Positions 38,523 through 40,338 of a stretch of DNA of 40,338 nt are shown in pieces. Within the stretch, counting starts at the first letter, position 1. Every line of letters starts with the position of its first letter. The notes beneath the pieces were generated by a model, which was not told the origin of the DNA, did not search any database, and saw only the letters and a list, made by a program, of their open reading frames with translations. Source of the stretch: Nitrososphaerales archaeon (lineage in GTDB: Archaea > Thermoproteota > Nitrososphaeria > Nitrososphaerales > Gagatemarchaeaceae). The position numbers were made by a program, and so were the translations under genes. The stretch covers positions 1 to 40,338 of the forward strand of contig JACWAI010000047.1 in the NCBI GenBank assembly GCA_014874415.1. The letters run 5' to 3'.

Positions 38523-38536
38523 TTTGGTTAACCAAA
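38523..38536. promoter_or_regulatory. 14-base perfect palindrome TTTGGTTAACCAAA
   Basis: TTTGGTTAACCAAA at 38523-38536 is a perfect palindrome in a G/C-rich intergenic stretch (38388-38598) that holds no gene. It contains TTAA, so it may be a TATA element, a dimeric repressor's operator, or both, for the gene that follows. Confidence 0.5.
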
Positions 38537-38598
38537 AAGGGGCGCCAAATTGACAGCCTATCCCTTAGGGGGGCTCGGGCAGGCTCGTTCCGAACGCC

Positions 38599-39135
38599 TT
38601 GTCATCCCAGAGCCTCAGACGCGCCCCCTACCGCTTGGGGAGCACCCCGAGGGGTTCCGGCTTACTGCGCCCCAGGGGCCTTGCCAGAGGCAGGGGGGTC
38701 AAGCCCGTCTTCACCATATCCCAGGTCCCGCACAGGAAGCAGAGATACGAAACGGTCGGGGACTGGATCCCAGGGAAGCCCGCCCAGATCAGAGTGAGCA
38801 AGATGAAGGATCAAAGGTATGTATTCCTGGTGGCGCTCCACGAGATGATCGAGTACGAACTCTGCAAGATGCACGGCATTACTGACAGAGAGGTCGTCAC
38901 CTTCGATGTCAACTTCGAAGCCGAGCGCCGAATGAACCTTCACGCCTACGACGCCGAACCAGGGGACCATCCGAAGGCTCCCTACAGGAACGAGCACGAA
39001 TTCGCTACCATGGTAGAGATGATGGTCGCCCAGAAGCTTGGGGTCAGCTGGTCCGACTACGAGAAGACGATACTCTCGCTCGGTCCGAAGCCGAAGAAGC
39101 TGCTGGTCCGCCCCCAGCTCAAGCAATCGCGCTAG
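38599..39135 (+). CDS. HExxE protein of the 'phage-like hypothetical' type
   Basis: The convincing part begins at about residue 34: VFTISQVPHRKQRYETVGDW, YVFLVALHEMIEYELCKMHG, REVVTFDVNFEAERR, EPGDHPKAPYRNEHEFATMV and VAQKLGVSWSDYE. Proteins with this pattern occur in phages and diverse prokaryotes without known function; the HEMIE and following acidic residues could bind metal. The first 34 residues are Arg-rich and look non-coding, and there is no good ATG or GTG, so the start (TTG 38599 or 38635, or later) is uncertain. Confidence 0.6.
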   Translation: MSSQSLRRAPYRLGSTPRGSGLLRPRGLARGRGVKPVFTISQVPHRKQRYETVGDWIPGKPAQIRVSKMKDQRYVFLVALHEMIEYELCKMHGITDREVVTFDVNFEAERRMNLHAYDAEPGDHPKAPYRNEHEFATMVEMMVAQKLGVSWSDYEKTILSLGPKPKKLLVRPQLKQSR

Positions 39136-39177
39136 CCTTCGGGGCCTTCGTCGCGGGAAAGACAGCTATCTCACCCG

Positions 39178-39186
39178 CTTAAATAC
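39178..39186 (+). promoter_or_regulatory. TATA-like element before a membrane protein
   Basis: CTTAAATAC at 39178-39186 is centred 28 bases before ATG 39210 and is the clearest example of the window's leaderless promoter spacing. Confidence 0.6.
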
Positions 39187-39209
39187 AAAACCCACCTACG
39201 CGTGTCCTC

Positions 39210-39635
39210 ATGACCGCTTCTGAGGAAACAGCAAGCGAACCATCGCGCATCCGCGCCGCGCCTGGCCCAATGCAGTCCATGGACAAGGTGATACCCCGCT
39301 TCAGCGACATCACATTCTGGCTCGTCGTGAACGTGGTCCTCTTCCTCTATGTCGGGATCTTCGAGCTTGCGAAGGGATACGGCCCAGGGACCGGCTATTC
39401 GGCAGGTGCCGTAGTCCTCGCCTTCGTCTACATGCTACTGTGGATGTACCGAAAGATAAACAAGAAGATGGCGGACCAGCTGATAATGACAATCTCTGGC
39501 CTGGCGGTGCTCGGCGACCTCGTCGTCTTCGGCTTGTCGTACTCAGGTTCCTTCTCGGGGGGAAGCGCCCTACTCGACGCAGTCGGACTGCTGCTGTTCC
39601 ACGCATCCTACAAGGAATACCGCGCCACGCTGTAG
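39210..39635 (+). CDS. Four-helix membrane protein, function unknown
   Basis: The 141 residues have a polar N-terminal tail of about 30 residues followed by four membrane helices (about 33-53, 62-82, 90-110, 112-130). No conserved motif is recognised. The helix pair FWLVVNVVLFLYVGIFELAK and SAGAVVLAFVYMLLWMYRK is joined by a Gly-rich loop. Its own TATA-like element and the 70-base gap on the left show an independent gene. Confidence 0.75.
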   Translation: MTASEETASEPSRIRAAPGPMQSMDKVIPRFSDITFWLVVNVVLFLYVGIFELAKGYGPGTGYSAGAVVLAFVYMLLWMYRKINKKMADQLIMTISGLAVLGDLVVFGLSYSGSFSGGSALLDAVGLLLFHASYKEYRATL

Positions 39636-39717
39636 GTCGGTGCATACCCCCTTTTCCTGCCCTGCCAGTCCCCGTTCTGAATCCATCCTCGGTAGGTCTC
39701 CTTCGTTCAAAACGGGT

Positions 39718-39855
39718 GTATAATATAGCAAAGAGAGCAATTTGATGCCGAAGACGGTTGAAGATTTCAGCCGCGACAGCTTCTGACTCTGGCCCGAGAG
39801 TTAGCGCACCCGGCGTTGGTTCGAACGCACGGTCACCGATTTCCTTCAGGGGCCG
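39718..39855 (+). other. Promoter and possible long leader with a 13-codon mini-ORF
   Basis: TATAATATAG near 39719-39728 is the strongest A/T element in the window. An ATG about 22 bases on (39744) opens a mini-ORF of 13 codons (MPKTVEDFSRDSF, stop at 39783-39785). The main gene starts at 39856, so the transcript would have a leader of about 100 bases, unlike its leaderless neighbours. A small RNA is an alternative. Confidence 0.35.
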
Positions 39856-40338
39856 ATGAACATGCAGTCCCTGCCAGAGGACCTCAGGGATGTGCTCGGT
39901 GCGAACGAAGTGGTGCAGTCATACATCAGGCAGAAGATCTATCATCCCAAGATCAACATCGATTCGGTCGCCATAACCAGTGAGAGGATAATCCTGAGAC
40001 ACCCTCACGCCATGCGGCTGAAGAACGATTACACCGACTTCAACTACCAGGACATCTCGAACGTCGTCCTCGCCAGGGGGATCCTCCGCTCCACCGTCAA
40101 GTGCACCCTGAGGTTCGGAGGAGAGCCGCTGGAATTGAGCGGACTGCCCAACTCGGACGCGGAAATGGCCTATAGCCTGATACGTGAGAATCTCGTCAGG
40201 AACCAGTCCCCTTTGGCCGCTGCCACGAGGGGCGTACCCCCGTTCCGCCAGCCCGCGACTCCCTTGACCCTAGCGTGCAAGAAGTGCGGCTCCCCGCTGC
40301 CCGAGGGGCAGAGGTTTTGCGGGAACTGCGGCGCTTCC
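39856..40338 (+). CDS. PH-like domain protein with zinc ribbon (runs off the window)
   Basis: The 161 visible residues start at ATG 39856 (ATG 39862 possible). Residues about 10-115 follow the bacterial PH-domain pattern: LGANEVVQSYIRQKIYHPK, SVAITSERIILRHP, YQDISNVVLARGI and CTLRFGGEPLEL. A Pro-rich link leads to a zinc ribbon, CKKCGSPLPEGQRFCGNCG, at the window edge. Such PH/zinc-ribbon proteins are frequent in archaea and have no assigned role. The C-terminus is cut off by the window end. Confidence 0.8.
   Translation, partial: MNMQSLPEDLRDVLGANEVVQSYIRQKIYHPKINIDSVAITSERIILRHPHAMRLKNDYTDFNYQDISNVVLARGILRSTVKCTLRFGGEPLELSGLPNSDAEMAYSLIRENLVRNQSPLAAATRGVPPFRQPATPLTLACKKCGSPLPEGQRFCGNCGAS

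Noticed and set aside
39740-39790. C/D-box small RNA
   Set aside because: A TGATG and a CTGA occur, but internal D' and C' boxes and the usual spacing are missing.

Overview
The window looks like the chromosome of an archaeon, probably from the TACK side (Nitrososphaeria/Thaumarchaeota-like or a relative); this placement is inferred from gene content only. Archaeal signs seen in the sequence: a type I polyprenyl diphosphate synthase, a four-gene 2-oxoacid:ferredoxin oxidoreductase in the order gamma-delta-alpha-beta, a bacterio-opsin-activator (HTH_10) regulator, a DUF996 protein, several zinc-ribbon proteins, and many secreted proteins with Thr/Ser-rich stalks. Genes are small, G+C rich (about 60% by eye) and densely packed. 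Many begin with GTG or TTG. TATA-like A/T islands (CTTAAATA, GTTTAAGA, GATAAATAT) often lie about 22-30 bases upstream of the start, which implies mostly leaderless transcripts. Genes within operons overlap by ATGA or GTGA. I see no tRNA, rRNA, CRISPR array or transposase gene.

Layout. 1-2.2 kb: truncated DEAH-type helicase, PLP aminotransferase, cupin. 2.2-4.2 kb: frameshifted DUF996/zinc-ribbon membrane protein, an SRPBCC protein coupled to a SET-domain protein with post-SET zinc site, and a TPR-like protein. 4.3-9 kb: membrane-anchored sulfite-oxidase-like molybdoenzyme, secreted stalk protein, winged-helix regulator divergent from a small membrane protein, and further membrane proteins. 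9-13.5 kb: porCDAB followed by malic enzyme, which together would convert malate to pyruvate and acetyl-CoA with reduced ferredoxin. 13.5-16.5 kb: stand-alone LON-domain protein and a secreted BNR/Asp-box protein. 16.6-19.6 kb: RimK-like ATP-grasp ligase with a retropepsin-like protease, polyprenyl synthase, and a DUF2165-like membrane protein.

19.6-25.6 kb: GNAT acetyltransferase, a frameshifted HNH endonuclease that looks foreign, two unknown genes, an FMN/F420 flavin-binding protein, a threonine-dehydratase-like enzyme and two extracellular proteins. 25.9-30.6 kb: Bat-type regulator, thioredoxin, DUF1684 protein, divergent SIS-domain and histone-deacetylase-family genes, then SfsA overlapping an RNase H-like gene tail to tail. 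31-35.7 kb: YbjQ/zinc-ribbon protein, methyltransferase, YgjP-type metallopeptidase, a large spherulin-4/GH135-like secreted protein with three C-terminal repeats (frameshifted), a small zinc finger and a coiled-coil protein. 35.8-40.3 kb: nitroreductase, redoxin, ParB-like protein, MsrB, an unknown HExxE protein, a membrane protein and a truncated PH-like/zinc-ribbon protein.

Three genes (DUF996, HNH, spherulin) are each broken by one base in a short homopolymer. This pattern suggests residual assembly indels rather than true decay. The candidates I find most interesting are the SET/SRPBCC couple, the RimK/retropepsin couple, the SIS/deacetylase pair and the spherulin-like surface enzyme.
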